From NCBI GenBank assembly GCA_025358125.1, contig JANYKS010000023.1, positions 1 through 64,000 on the forward strand: a stretch of 64,000 nucleotides of DNA, given 5' to 3'. Position numbers and translations under genes: made by a program. The DNA comes from Actinomycetes bacterium. GTDB taxonomy: Bacteria; Actinomycetota; Acidimicrobiia; Acidimicrobiales; Ilumatobacteraceae. Below the pieces are notes generated by a model, which saw nothing but the letters and a program-made list of their open reading frames with translations, was not told where the DNA came from and made no database searches. Shown piece by piece: positions 17,291 to 25,723 of the stretch; the stretch's first letter is position 1, and each line of letters starts with the position of its first letter.

Positions 17291-18841
17291 TCAGATGCTG
17301 CGGCCGGCGTCTTTCCAGAACTCGTCCTTGAGCAGACGCTTGTAGAGCTTGCCGGTCGGATGGCGGGGCAGTTCGGTGCGGAAGTCGATGGTGCGCGGGC
17401 ATTTCACGTCGGCGAGTTCGCTCTTGCAGAACTGAATCAGCTCGCCCGCCAGCGCATGTGCCTCCTCTTCGGATGCCGGCATCGTGACCGGTTGGACAAC
17501 GGCTTTGACCTCCTCGCCGAAGTCGTCGTTTGGCACGCCGAACACGGCGACATCGACCACCTTCGGATGGGTGACCAATACGTTCTCGGCCTCCTGCGGG
17601 TAGATGTTCACGCCACCCGAGATGATCATGTAGGCCTTGCGGTCGGTGAGATACAAGAAGTCGTCGTCATCCAGATAGCCGACGTCGCCGAGCGTGCTCC
17701 ACCCTTTCGGATGGCGCGAGCCCGCGGTCTTCTCCGCGTCGTTGTGATACTCGAACTCGGCGCCACCCTCGAAGAACACGGTGCCGCTCTCATACCGCGC
17801 CAACTCCTCGCCGTCGTCGCCACAGATGTGTACGGTGCACGCGATCGCCGTGCCGACGGTGCCCTCGTGGGCCAGCCACATCTCGCTGTTGCAGTAGACG
17901 AAGCCGTTGCCCTCCGTGCCTGCGTAGTACTCGTGCACGATTGGGCCGAACCATTCGATGATGGCCTTCTTGACAGGAATCGGGCACGGAGCAGCGGCAT
18001 GGATGATGCATTTCATCGAGTTGACGTCGTACCTGGCGCGAACCTCGGCCGGCAGCTTCACCAACCGCACGAACATCGTCGGCACCACCTGGCTGATGTT
18101 TGCCCGGTGGCGTTCGATCAGCGCGAGGTACTCCTCCGGGTCGAAGTGCTCCATCACGATCACGGTGCCGCCAAGGGCGTGCACCGACATCGAGAACCGC
18201 AACGGCGCGGCATGGTACAGCGGTGCGGGGGACAGGTAGACCGAGTCCGAGGAACCGCCGAACAACAGCCCGAGCAGCCCGGTCACCGACACCGGGGTCT
18301 CGAGCAGGCTGCGCGGCTCGAACGTGGCGGTCACGCCCTTGGGCCGGCCGGTCGTTCCGGAGGAGTACAGCATGTCGGCGCCGGCAATGCGCACTGCCAG
18401 GGGCACCGCCGGCTGGCCGGCCACAGCGGCCTCGTAGCTCTCGTAGCCGTCGATCGCGCCGTCGAGCATCAGGCGCAGCTCCACACTCAGGGTGTCGGCG
18501 ACGATCTCGGCCGCCTGGTCGGCCTTGTAGCGGCTGGTGATGAACACCCTTGCGGCGCAGTCGTTGAGGATGTAGCACAGCTCAGAACTCGTCAGCCGGC
18601 TGGAACAGGCCGTGTATACCAACCCGGCGTAGTGACAACCCCACAGCACCTCGAAGTAGCGGGGATGGTTCTCGATGCAGATCGCAACGTGGTCACCGGG
18701 TCGTAGCCCGGCGGCGTACAGCACCTGGCTGAGCCGATTCGCGGCTGCGTCGAGCTCGGCGAACGTCTGCACCTCGCCGGTGGAGGCCATGATGACCGCC
18801 GGCTTGTCCGGGGTGATTGCGGCAAAAGAGCCTGGGAACAT
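17291..18841 (-). CDS. Acyl-CoA synthetase (AMP-binding, ANL superfamily)
   Basis: 516 residues. Visible are the ATP-binding loop YSSGTTGRPKG (about 165-175), AGTEGNG, the STLGDVGYLDDD segment with the ribose-binding Asp, a DRKAYMIISGG hinge and the C-terminal catalytic Lys in PTGKLYKR. It activates a carboxylic acid to its CoA thioester, intact, unlike the pseudogene at 43017. The ATG was chosen because the gene region shared with the divergent SirB1-like gene is only 34 bases. It likely supplies substrates to the nearby acyl-CoA dehydrogenase (inference). Confidence 0.88.
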   Translation of the reverse strand: MFPGSFAAITPDKPAVIMASTGEVQTFAELDAAANRLSQVLYAAGLRPGDHVAICIENHPRYFEVLWGCHYAGLVYTACSSRLTSSELCYILNDCAARVFITSRYKADQAAEIVADTLSVELRLMLDGAIDGYESYEAAVAGQPAVPLAVRIAGADMLYSSGTTGRPKGVTATFEPRSLLETPVSVTGLLGLLFGGSSDSVYLSPAPLYHAAPLRFSMSVHALGGTVIVMEHFDPEEYLALIERHRANISQVVPTMFVRLVKLPAEVRARYDVNSMKCIIHAAAPCPIPVKKAIIEWFGPIVHEYYAGTEGNGFVYCNSEMWLAHEGTVGTAIACTVHICGDDGEELARYESGTVFFEGGAEFEYHNDAEKTAGSRHPKGWSTLGDVGYLDDDDFLYLTDRKAYMIISGGVNIYPQEAENVLVTHPKVVDVAVFGVPNDDFGEEVKAVVQPVTMPASEEEAHALAGELIQFCKSELADVKCPRTIDFRTELPRHPTGKLYKRLLKDEFWKDAGRSI

Positions 18842-18875
18842 ACCGAGCGACGGTAGTCGCGGATACCTTGCACCC
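18842..18875. promoter_or_regulatory. Divergent promoter region, acyl-CoA synthetase / SirB1-like gene
   Basis: Plus strand: TACCTT (18864-18869), six bases, GTG at 18876. Minus strand: TACCGT (18855-18850), eight bases, ATG at 18841. No ribosome site for either gene, so both are probably leaderless. Confidence 0.5.
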
Positions 18876-19565
18876 GTGGATTCGAACGACACGAAAGCGC
18901 GGTTCAGGGCCGAGCTGGATCTGCACGGAGACATACCAGAGCTCGATCTGCTCTGCTATCTCATCTGCCGACTGGGTGGTTACACCGTCGACATCGCCGA
19001 GTCGCGGCGCAAGATGGACGAGGCGGCGAAGGTCATGACGCCGACTTTCGAGGGAGTCATCGAAGCGCTCTTCGTCGGCCCCGGGGCGCTGCGCGGCAAC
19101 ACCGAGGACTACTACGGCGTGCGCAATTCGATGCTGTGTGCCGTGCAGACTTCGGGTGCGGGAATTCCGATCACGCTGTCGGTGCTGGCGCTAGAGCATG
19201 CGCGGCGGATCGACGTACCGATGGTCGGCATCGGTTTGCCGGGCCACTTCATCGTCGGCAGCGGCACGAATCACGGTCTGTTCGCCGACCCGTTCAACGG
19301 CGGCCGGCTTCTGGACCGCGACGGTGTGCGCGAGCTGCACCGACGGGTCACCGGCCGACGCGATTCGTGGCGCGAGTCCAACCTTGCGCCCGTGTGCCAG
19401 CGCGACATCGTGTTCCGCATCCTCACCAACATCAAGGTCGCCTGCACGAAGAACTTCGCCGAGCGCACCAACCTGGCATGGGTCCTCGAGCTGCTCAGCT
19501 GGTTCCCGCAGGGTGCCGCGTTCGACGCGCGGGTAGCGGCGCGCGCCCTCGCGCTGTTCAACTAG
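18876..19565 (+). CDS. SirB1-family transglutaminase-like protein
   Basis: 229 residues. Resembles the SirB1 N-terminal transglutaminase-like fold: NSMLCAVQTSGAGIPITLS (nucleophile-region Cys), VGLPGHF-type histidine segment (GIGLPGHFIVG) and an FADPFNGG aspartate segment give a Cys-His-Asp set. Known relatives are uncharacterised; the family is often annotated as regulator or protease-like. The GTG at 18876 follows a TACCTT -10 box by six bases. The flavin-reductase-like gene starts 11 bases downstream, so the two are co-transcribed. Confidence 0.75.
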   Translation: MDSNDTKARFRAELDLHGDIPELDLLCYLICRLGGYTVDIAESRRKMDEAAKVMTPTFEGVIEALFVGPGALRGNTEDYYGVRNSMLCAVQTSGAGIPITLSVLALEHARRIDVPMVGIGLPGHFIVGSGTNHGLFADPFNGGRLLDRDGVRELHRRVTGRRDSWRESNLAPVCQRDIVFRILTNIKVACTKNFAERTNLAWVLELLSWFPQGAAFDARVAARALALFN

Positions 19566-19576
19566 CCGGACCGCCA

Positions 19577-20161
19577 ATGATCGATCCGACCATCAAGCGC
19601 AGCCTCGGTCAGATGATGAAGGGTGTCCAGATCGTCGGATCCGCTCACGACGGCGTTGCCCGCGCGTACTGCAGTCACTGGGTCTGCCAGCTCAGCTTCG
19701 ACGAGCCGATCGTGATGGCGAGCGTTTCGCCCAAGCACGACACCCACCGGCTGATCGTCGCCGCGGGGCAGTTCACCGTCTCGATCCTCGCCGGCGATCA
19801 GGTCGACGTCGGCCAGTACTTCTCCTACCCCGGGCGCCGGTTCCGCTACGTCTGCGACGATTACCTCGAGTTCCTGCCGGGCGGCCTGCCCGTCGCCAAG
19901 AACGCGATTGCCTGGTTGCGCTGCGAGACGTTCGAGATCAAGCCGATGTTCGACCACGAGCTGTTCTTCGCCCGAGTCGTCGAGGTCGGGGCGGGCCGGC
20001 TGAGAGAACCGCCGCTTCTGTACAGCAGCCGGCTCGGTTGGCGGATCACCGGCGCCAAGGCCCGCGAGCCCGGGGTCAGCATCCGCGACAAACTGCTCGA
20101 GCGCCTGGCTGCGGCCGGCTTCGACGACGCAGTGACGACGCGGAGTGACGACGCGGAGTGA
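19577..20161 (+). CDS. Flavin reductase-like FMN-binding protein
   Basis: 194 residues. The N-terminal half looks like the flavin reductase split-barrel fold: a VASVSPKHDTHRLI segment in the position of the FMN-binding strand/loop and a FTVSILAGDQ strand. Such proteins provide reduced flavin for monooxygenases, and an LLM monooxygenase lies in the window at 11659, but they are not in one operon. The last codons contain a 13-base direct duplication (GTGACGACGCGGA type, 20135-20163) that extends the C-terminus, a likely recent slip event. Confidence 0.7.
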   Translation: MIDPTIKRSLGQMMKGVQIVGSAHDGVARAYCSHWVCQLSFDEPIVMASVSPKHDTHRLIVAAGQFTVSILAGDQVDVGQYFSYPGRRFRYVCDDYLEFLPGGLPVAKNAIAWLRCETFEIKPMFDHELFFARVVEVGAGRLREPPLLYSSRLGWRITGAKAREPGVSIRDKLLERLAAAGFDDAVTTRSDDAE

Positions 20162-20271
20162 CGACTGACACAACCCCCGCCGACTTGGCTCGGTAGCTGA
20201 GCCATTCCCGACTTTCGGTAGCGTCATAGCCGTTCCGTGAATTCGTTCACACTCCCGGGGGTTGCGCCACA
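20162..20271 (+). promoter_or_regulatory. Regulatory gap before the acyl-CoA dehydrogenase gene
   Basis: Contains a hairpin TGGCTC-(7)-GAGCCA near 20185-20203 that could end the upstream transcript, a TAGCGT -10-like hexamer near 20218, and a small perfect stem-loop GTGAA-TTCG-TTCAC at about 20236-20249 upstream of the CGGGGG ribosome-site-like run. The stem-loop could be an operator or an RNA element. Confidence 0.35.
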
Positions 20272-21513
20272 ATGACCGTTACAGAATCCGTGCAGACTGC
20301 CGACGACCAACGTGTCGACCAACGTGACGAGCAGCGTGACGACCGGCGCGTCGACGATCTCGTCACCGAGTTGCTCCACAACTACCCGCCGTCGAGCACC
20401 GATCCGGCCACGTTCCTCGGCGCCCAGTTCGATGCCGGGCTGGCGTGGGTCCACTTCCCGGTCGGCCACGGAGGCCTCGGCCTCAACCCGAAGTTGCAAA
20501 AGCTCGTCAACGAGCGGGTGTTCGCGGAGGGTGCGCCGAACGCCGGCGCGCGCAATCCGATCGGCTACGGCATGTGCGGCCCGACCGTTGCGGTGTGGGG
20601 AACAGAGGCGCACAAGACCCGCTATCTGCGCCCGCTGTTCACTGGCGAGGAGATCTGGTGCCAGTTGTTCAGCGAGCCCGGCGCCGGCTCTGACTTCGCC
20701 GGGCTGTCGTCGAAGGGCGTCCGCGACGGCGATGAGTGGATCTGTAATGGCCAGAAAGTGTGGACCACACTCGCCCATGTGTCGCGCTGGGGCCTGCTCG
20801 TCGTTCGCACCGACTCCGAGGCCGTCAAGCACGCCGGTCTCACCGCGTTCGTCGTCGACATGCACGCGCCGACCGTCGAGGTGCGCCCGCTGCGTCAGAT
20901 CACCGGCGATGCCGAGTTCAACGAGGTGTACTTCACCGACACCCGCATCCCCGAGAGCCAGATGTTGGGCAAGCCGGGCGACGGCTGGCGGGTGTCGCTG
21001 ACCACTCTGATGAACGAGCGGGTGTCGATCGGTGGCGCGATCCCTGCCAAGGGTTCGGGGGTCATCCGCGATCTCGTCAAGACCTGGCAGGCGCTGCCGG
21101 CCGATCGCCGAGATCCTGCTCGCCGTGATGACGTGATGAAGCTGTGGAGCAGGGCCGAGATCCTGCGGCTCACGAACATCCGCGCCAACCAGAACCGCAA
21201 GATGGGCGATCCGGGTCCGGAAGGCTCGATCGGCAAGGGCGCCTCGGCCGAGTTGAACAAGGATGTCTACAACCTGATCGTGAACCTGATGGGCGCCGAG
21301 GGCATGCTCTACGGCAGCTACGAGATGACCCGGCCGTCCGGTGCGATGAATTTCGAGACGATGCAGAAGGCATTCCTGCGGATGCGCGCCAACTCGATCG
21401 AGGGTGGCACCACCGAGGTCATGAAGAACATTCTCGGCGAGCGGGTCCTCGGCCTCCCCGGCGACGTCCGTGTCGATCGCGAGCGCCCGTGGAGCGAAGT
21501 CCCGCGCAACTGA
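20272..21513 (+). CDS. Acyl-CoA dehydrogenase
   Basis: 413 residues. FAD-dependent acyl-CoA dehydrogenase fold: the QLFSEPGAGSDFAGL flavin/substrate segment (about 130), a WTTLAHV strand and the C-terminal EGGTTEVMKN segment characteristic of long-chain and actinobacterial FadE-type enzymes. The first ~35 residues contain a VDQRDEQRDDR repeat-like polar run not typical of the family, so the true start could be later. It forms an alpha,beta-double bond in an acyl-CoA. Convergent with the CopD-like gene, one base apart. Confidence 0.88.
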   Translation: MTVTESVQTADDQRVDQRDEQRDDRRVDDLVTELLHNYPPSSTDPATFLGAQFDAGLAWVHFPVGHGGLGLNPKLQKLVNERVFAEGAPNAGARNPIGYGMCGPTVAVWGTEAHKTRYLRPLFTGEEIWCQLFSEPGAGSDFAGLSSKGVRDGDEWICNGQKVWTTLAHVSRWGLLVVRTDSEAVKHAGLTAFVVDMHAPTVEVRPLRQITGDAEFNEVYFTDTRIPESQMLGKPGDGWRVSLTTLMNERVSIGGAIPAKGSGVIRDLVKTWQALPADRRDPARRDDVMKLWSRAEILRLTNIRANQNRKMGDPGPEGSIGKGASAELNKDVYNLIVNLMGAEGMLYGSYEMTRPSGAMNFETMQKAFLRMRANSIEGGTTEVMKNILGERVLGLPGDVRVDRERPWSEVPRN

Positions 21514-21514
21514 C

Positions 21515-21934
21515 CTACCGTCCGGTGTGGAGCAGGATGCCGAGGAATACAGCCGCAATCGATGCGAGTCCACCGATTGCGCCACCGAGCGCGAGCGCAA
21601 GCTTGCTCCGTGCCGCGATGTGGACCGCAGATGCGGCGCCGGCAACGATCGCGACGGCGATCTTGACGAACACGGTGACCTGATACACGGTTGGCTGCTG
21701 GGTGACGTCGACGGCGACGAGGTTCCACATGCCCGTCAGCACCAGGACCGCGAAGGCCGGCCACGCCAACCGGTTGAACGCCCGAGCCGCCTGCTTGGCG
21801 AGGCCCTCGTGGGTCCGCAATACCGGCAGGAGTCCGGCGAGCGTGAACTGGCCGCCGACCCAGATGGTCGCGGCGAGTACGTGCAGGGTGAGTCGGATGG
21901 TGGCAGCAGTAGGGGACAGCACATCGGCCAGCAT
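21515..21934 (-). CDS. CopD-like small membrane protein
   Basis: 139 residues with four predicted helices (about 12-35, 55-75, 85-108, 115-135). The HVLAATIWVGGQFTLAG helix with conserved His and Trp, and the second LTGMWNL helix, resemble the CopD/YcnJ membrane domain that occurs alone or fused in copper handling. No copper genes are near. The stop codon abuts the stop of the acyl-CoA dehydrogenase gene on the other strand. Confidence 0.65.
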   Translation of the reverse strand: MLADVLSPTAATIRLTLHVLAATIWVGGQFTLAGLLPVLRTHEGLAKQAARAFNRLAWPAFAVLVLTGMWNLVAVDVTQQPTVYQVTVFVKIAVAIVAGAASAVHIAARSKLALALGGAIGGLASIAAVFLGILLHTGR

Positions 21935-21966
21935 GCCACCCGCGGTCCCCCGACCGAATGCTCCCT

Positions 21967-22066
21967 GACCGATCGAACGCCGCCTGACCCGACCGAACGT
22001 CGCCGCCTGACAGGCCGACCGAACGTCGCCGCCTGACAGACCGACCGAACGTCGCCACCTGATGTA
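21967..22066. repeat. Four tandem ~26-bp repeats
   Basis: Units begin at 21967 (degenerate, 24 bp), 21991, 22017 and 22043. The unit is GACCGAACGTCGCCGCCTGA plus six variable bases. The array leads straight into the hairpin at 22060 and lies upstream of the CopD-like gene and downstream of the DUF559 gene. Confidence 0.8.
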
Positions 22067-22102
22067 ACGCCGTGGCAGTCACGCTGCCACGGCGTTACAT
22101 CA
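22060..22102. terminator. Perfect 19-bp hairpin (repeat family copy A)
   Basis: Arms 22060-22078 and 22084-22102 (TGATGTAACGCCGTGGCAG and its exact complement) with a five-base loop. The stop codon of the DUF559 gene is the tip of one arm, so the hairpin is the end of that transcript. The outer arm TGATGTAACGCC recurs at 23072-23163. Confidence 0.75.
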
Positions 22103-23026
22103 AGCGTTCGTCTTGGCTGTGACGCGGGCGATGTGGCCGCGAACCGATGCCACGACGGCGTCCGGGCCGTCGATCACGTCCGCGGTGAGGAACTCGATCA
22201 CTACGAATCCGTCCGCCTGGAGTTCGTTGCGGCGCTGAGCATCCCGCCCCCGGTCCACCTCGCTGACGTGCCGGCGCCGGCCGCTGACTTCGACGACGAG
22301 CGGGAGAGGCGCAAACTCGAAGTCGACCCGGGCGAACGTCCTGGCGCGGCGACGATGGATCACCTGACACAGCGGTCTCGGAAGGCCGGCTTCACGCATC
22401 AATCGCAAGAAACGTCGCTCGAGGAAGCTGTGACCACCGCTGTCGATGAGCAGTTCGTCGAGCCGTCGAACTCCGTGTACTCCCGGACCGCGCAACGCCG
22501 TCAACCGCCTCCGCAGGTATGCCGGTGAGCTGAGTCCGTCTCGCACCGCCGAGTCGATCGCGTTGGCGAGCATCGTTGCCGATACCAGGGTCGCCGCCAG
22601 GTCGATGATCGTCCGCGACGCTGCCGTGCACGCGAACGCCTCTTCAATCGTCGTGCGATCCAGCGGTGAACGGCGCCTCGTCGTGTGGACGGTCGCGAAC
22701 GACGTGGAGGCGCGGCGTGTTGCCGGGATCGTGAACTCCGTCGGGCCCTCGTGGAAACCGTCGAACCGGTGCAGCGCGGCCGCCGCGTGGTGGCTCACCA
22801 GTGCCTCGTCGCCGAAGGTGAGCAAGCCCGCGAACAGTCGCATCCGCCAGGTGACGGGTGCGCCCCCGATTCGATACGCGCGGGGCCCGATCGGCACGAG
22901 CAGCCCTCGCTCGGTACGTCCGCGAATTTGACCTCTGCCGCCGCCGAGGGTTCGGAATTGGGCATGAGAGATCACGCCGAACTGGGTGTCGGCCAGTTCG
23001 GCGATCTTCAGGTCGAGACCGGTCAT
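22100..23026 (-). CDS. AbiEi-like N-terminal / DUF559 C-terminal protein
   Basis: 308 residues. The N-terminus (about 1-60, FGVISHAQFRTLGGGRGQI) looks like the winged-helix AbiEi antitoxin-type domain seen in type IV toxin-antitoxin proteins. The C-terminus (about 215-300) looks like a DUF559/Vsr-type nuclease fold, with the FEFAPLPLVVEV core strands and RRNELQADGF. Such two-domain proteins are common, multicopy and functionally uncharacterised in actinobacteria. The ATG at 23026 has AGGAGG upstream. Both ends are bracketed by copies of the same inverted repeat, suggesting movement as a cassette (inference). Confidence 0.7.
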   Translation of the reverse strand: MTGLDLKIAELADTQFGVISHAQFRTLGGGRGQIRGRTERGLLVPIGPRAYRIGGAPVTWRMRLFAGLLTFGDEALVSHHAAAALHRFDGFHEGPTEFTIPATRRASTSFATVHTTRRRSPLDRTTIEEAFACTAASRTIIDLAATLVSATMLANAIDSAVRDGLSSPAYLRRRLTALRGPGVHGVRRLDELLIDSGGHSFLERRFLRLMREAGLPRPLCQVIHRRRARTFARVDFEFAPLPLVVEVSGRRRHVSEVDRGRDAQRRNELQADGFVVIEFLTADVIDGPDAVVASVRGHIARVTAKTNA

Positions 23027-23071
23027 GTCCTCCTGAGTGCTTCGAGCGCGCCGGAAATGGAAAATCTCGTG

Positions 23072-23163
23072 TGATGTAACGCCATGGCAGCCGATCAGCC
23101 GCTGCATTACCCCAAGCGGAAATTCGCCCCGGAGCGCAGCCGACCAGCCGCGGCGTTACATCA
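23072..23163. repeat. Inverted-repeat family copy B, interrupted hairpin after ispH
   Basis: TGATGTAACGCC at 23072-23083 pairs with GGCGTTACATCA at 23152-23163. The 68 bases between contain an imperfect direct duplication: 23089-23119 resembles 23138-23168, both ending in AAGCGG. It lies just downstream of ispH, matching the position of copy A after the DUF559 gene. Confidence 0.7.
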
Positions 23164-23183
23164 AGCGGGAATGCAACCCGAGT

Positions 23184-24215
23184 TCAGGTGCCGAGCGCGG
23201 CGAGCACTTCGCTCGCTGGAACAGCCCGGTCGTCGATCGAAGCGGCGTCGGAAGACGCACCGAGCAGAACTGCTGCGGCGCGGCTGATTGCCGTCTGGAG
23301 ATCACGGATGTTGCGCGGCGGCGGGAAGTACTCGTCCTCCTCCGTGGCACGGACCGTCTCGACACCGTTGCGGGGAGCGAGATGGCGCAGGACTGCCTGG
23401 ACGAGATCCTCGGGGGCCGAAGCGCCCGCAGTGACGCCGACGACGCCGAACAGATCGCCGGGCAGCTCCTCGACGTCGTTGATCCGGAACACGCGCGGGC
23501 ACCCCGCCTCGATCGCCAGCTTCTCCAGCGCCCGAGTGTTGGACGAGTTCGCCGAACCGATCACGATCAGCGCGTCGACCCGCGGTGCGATGCTCATCAG
23601 CGCGGACTGGCGGTTGGTCGTCGCGAAACAGAGGTCGCTCCTTCCCGGTGACCAGACATCGGGATAGCGGTCGCGGACGGCGACCGCGACACCCTCCCAG
23701 TCGCGGTGCGACAGCGTCGTCTGGGCGAGGAGGGCAACGGGCCCGTCGAAATGCGGTAGCGCGGCGACTTCGGCAACTGATTCGACGCGGCTGATCGAGG
23801 TCGGCGCGACGGCCATCGTGCCGACGGCCTCCTCGTGACCCTCGTGGCCGACATAGACGATTCGGTAGCCCTTGTTGGCCCGCACCTTGACCTCGTGGTG
23901 GACCTTCGTGACGAGCGGACAGACCGAGTCGACCACGTAGCTGCCCCGATCGCGGGCTGCAGCAACGACCTCCGGAGCGGAACCGTGGGCGGACAGCATG
24001 ATCGGGCTGCCGAGCGGCACATCGGAGATGTCGTCGACGAAGACGACGCCCTGTGCCTCGAACTGCTCGACGATCAGTTTGTTGTGAACGATCTCGTGAT
24101 AGCAGTACACCGGCGCCGGAAAACTGCGGACCATGAACGCCAACGCCTTGATCGCCATCTCGACACCGGCGCAGAAACCACGCGGCTCGGCGAGCAGGAC
24201 CCGGTCGACATCCAC
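23184..24215 (-). CDS. ispH: 4-hydroxy-3-methylbut-2-enyl diphosphate reductase
   Basis: 343 residues, full-length IspH of the methylerythritol phosphate pathway; reduces HMBPP to IPP and DMAPP with a [4Fe-4S] cluster. The three cluster cysteines are in RGFCAGVEMA, DSVCPLVTK and SDLCFATTNRQ, and the substrate-binding GSANSSNT loop is intact. A GTG start is chosen because TAGCCT lies exactly six bases upstream (leaderless). The end of the gene is followed by a hairpin repeat. Divergent from the DUF512 gene, 80 bases away. Confidence 0.95.
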   Translation of the reverse strand: MDVDRVLLAEPRGFCAGVEMAIKALAFMVRSFPAPVYCYHEIVHNKLIVEQFEAQGVVFVDDISDVPLGSPIMLSAHGSAPEVVAAARDRGSYVVDSVCPLVTKVHHEVKVRANKGYRIVYVGHEGHEEAVGTMAVAPTSISRVESVAEVAALPHFDGPVALLAQTTLSHRDWEGVAVAVRDRYPDVWSPGRSDLCFATTNRQSALMSIAPRVDALIVIGSANSSNTRALEKLAIEAGCPRVFRINDVEELPGDLFGVVGVTAGASAPEDLVQAVLRHLAPRNGVETVRATEEDEYFPPPRNIRDLQTAISRAAAVLLGASSDAASIDDRAVPASEVLAALGT

Positions 24216-24295
24216 GAGTGCAGGCTACCGGCGGCCGCCGCCCCTACTTGGCTCCCGGCCCGCTCCAATCCGGCTCACGGTAGCCTTGACGGGCT
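24216..24295. promoter_or_regulatory. Divergent promoter region ispH / DUF512-der
   Basis: Both promoters use the same TAGCCT -10 hexamer: minus strand 24227-24222, six bases before the ispH GTG; plus strand 24281-24286, nine bases before ATG 24296. Neither gene has a ribosome site. Confidence 0.55.
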
Positions 24296-25723
24296 ATGTC
24301 GCTGCCCATCGTCACTATCGTCGCGCCCGGCTCACCAGCCGAGCGGGCCGGCCTCCTGGCCGGTGACGAAGTGCTCCGCCTGAACGGGCAGGTGCCCCGC
24401 GACATCATCGAATGGCGGTTCCTCGTCGATGAGGCCGAAATCGACGTAGACATTCGCCGTGGCAACGTCGAGTTGACGCTCGAGATCGCCAAGCGCGCTG
24501 GCGTTCCGCTCGGGGCCGAGGTCGAGAGCGCGGTGTTCGATCGCGTTCGCACGTGCGACAACCACTGCGAATTCTGCTTCATCTACCAACTGCCCAAGGG
24601 TTTGCGCAAGAGCCTGTACCTCAAGGACGACGACTACCGGCTCAGCTTCCTGTACGGCAACTTCACGACGCTCACCCGGTTCACCGAAGCCGATCTCGAG
24701 CGGGTCATCACCGAACGTCTGTCGCCGCTCAACGTCAGTATCCACGCCACCGATCCGGAGATCCGCAACCGAATGCTGCGCAACCCGCGGGGCGGGATGA
24801 GCCTGCGCTGGCTGCGGGCCCTGCTCGACCACGGCATCACGGTGCACGGCCAGATCGTGGTCTGCCCGGGCGTCAATGACGGGGCAGTGCTCGACGACAC
24901 GCTTGCGGGCGTGCTCGATCAGTATCCCGAACTCGCATCGGTCGCGTGCGTGCCACTCGGTCTGAGCCGCTTCAACACCGAATCGGCGATGCGAATGCAC
25001 ACCCGCGACGAGGCCAATGCGGTTCTCGACACCGTCAATGACTGGCAGGACATCTTCCTCACCGTGGTCGGCCACCGGATGGTTCTCGCCGCCGACGAAT
25101 ACTACCTGATGACCGGACGGCCGTTTCCTCCGGCCGAGGACTACGCGGGCTTCGACATGCACGAAGACGGCATCGGCATGGCGCGCACGTTCGCGATGGA
25201 GTTCACCGGCGAGGTCGATACGCCCGTCGGCCCGCAGAGCGGTTTCTTCGCGTGGGTCGACGGCGCCCCGGCTGCTGGTTACCGGGCGCCGCGCAACCCG
25301 GCCGGCGATACCGGGCTTCACGGCTGCTCGGCGGGCGCCGCCGACGAAGCGGGCACGGTGCTGCTGCGGCCGCGGCCCTCGGCCCCGATCGGCATCCTGA
25401 CCGGCGAGTTCGGTGCCCAGGTGCTGCAGCCATTGGTCGCAGATCTCGGGCGCGACGACGTGCGGATCATCCCCGTGCGCAACGAGTTCTTCGGCGGCAA
25501 CACCGCCGTCACCGGCCTGCTGGTCGGCGAGGACATCGCACGGGTGCTCGGCAACGAACCGCTGTCGCACCGTTACCTGCTGCCCGATGTCTGCCTCAGC
25601 GAGGGGCGCTTCCTCGACGGGACCACGATCGGTTCGCTGCCGCGTTCCGTTGAGGTGGTTCCCACCAACGGCATCTCGTTGCGCAATGCGCTTGAGACCA
25701 AGACTGCGCAGTCTCGCCGATGA
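24296..25723 (+). CDS. DUF512 protein: PDZ + radical-SAM-like cysteine motif
   Basis: 475 residues. An N-terminal PDZ-like segment (about 5-60, SPAERAGLLAGDEVLRLNG) is followed by CDNHCEFCF (CX3CX2C, about 88-96), a radical-SAM-type cluster motif, then TIM-barrel-like strands (LNVSIHATDPEIRN) and a C-terminal DUF512 region with GNTAVTGLLVGED. The family is conserved next to Der GTPase in several bacterial groups, but its reaction is not known; an rRNA or ribosome role is often supposed from context. Four-base overlap with der indicates coupling. Confidence 0.85.
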   Translation: MSLPIVTIVAPGSPAERAGLLAGDEVLRLNGQVPRDIIEWRFLVDEAEIDVDIRRGNVELTLEIAKRAGVPLGAEVESAVFDRVRTCDNHCEFCFIYQLPKGLRKSLYLKDDDYRLSFLYGNFTTLTRFTEADLERVITERLSPLNVSIHATDPEIRNRMLRNPRGGMSLRWLRALLDHGITVHGQIVVCPGVNDGAVLDDTLAGVLDQYPELASVACVPLGLSRFNTESAMRMHTRDEANAVLDTVNDWQDIFLTVVGHRMVLAADEYYLMTGRPFPPAEDYAGFDMHEDGIGMARTFAMEFTGEVDTPVGPQSGFFAWVDGAPAAGYRAPRNPAGDTGLHGCSAGAADEAGTVLLRPRPSAPIGILTGEFGAQVLQPLVADLGRDDVRIIPVRNEFFGGNTAVTGLLVGEDIARVLGNEPLSHRYLLPDVCLSEGRFLDGTTIGSLPRSVEVVPTNGISLRNALETKTAQSRR

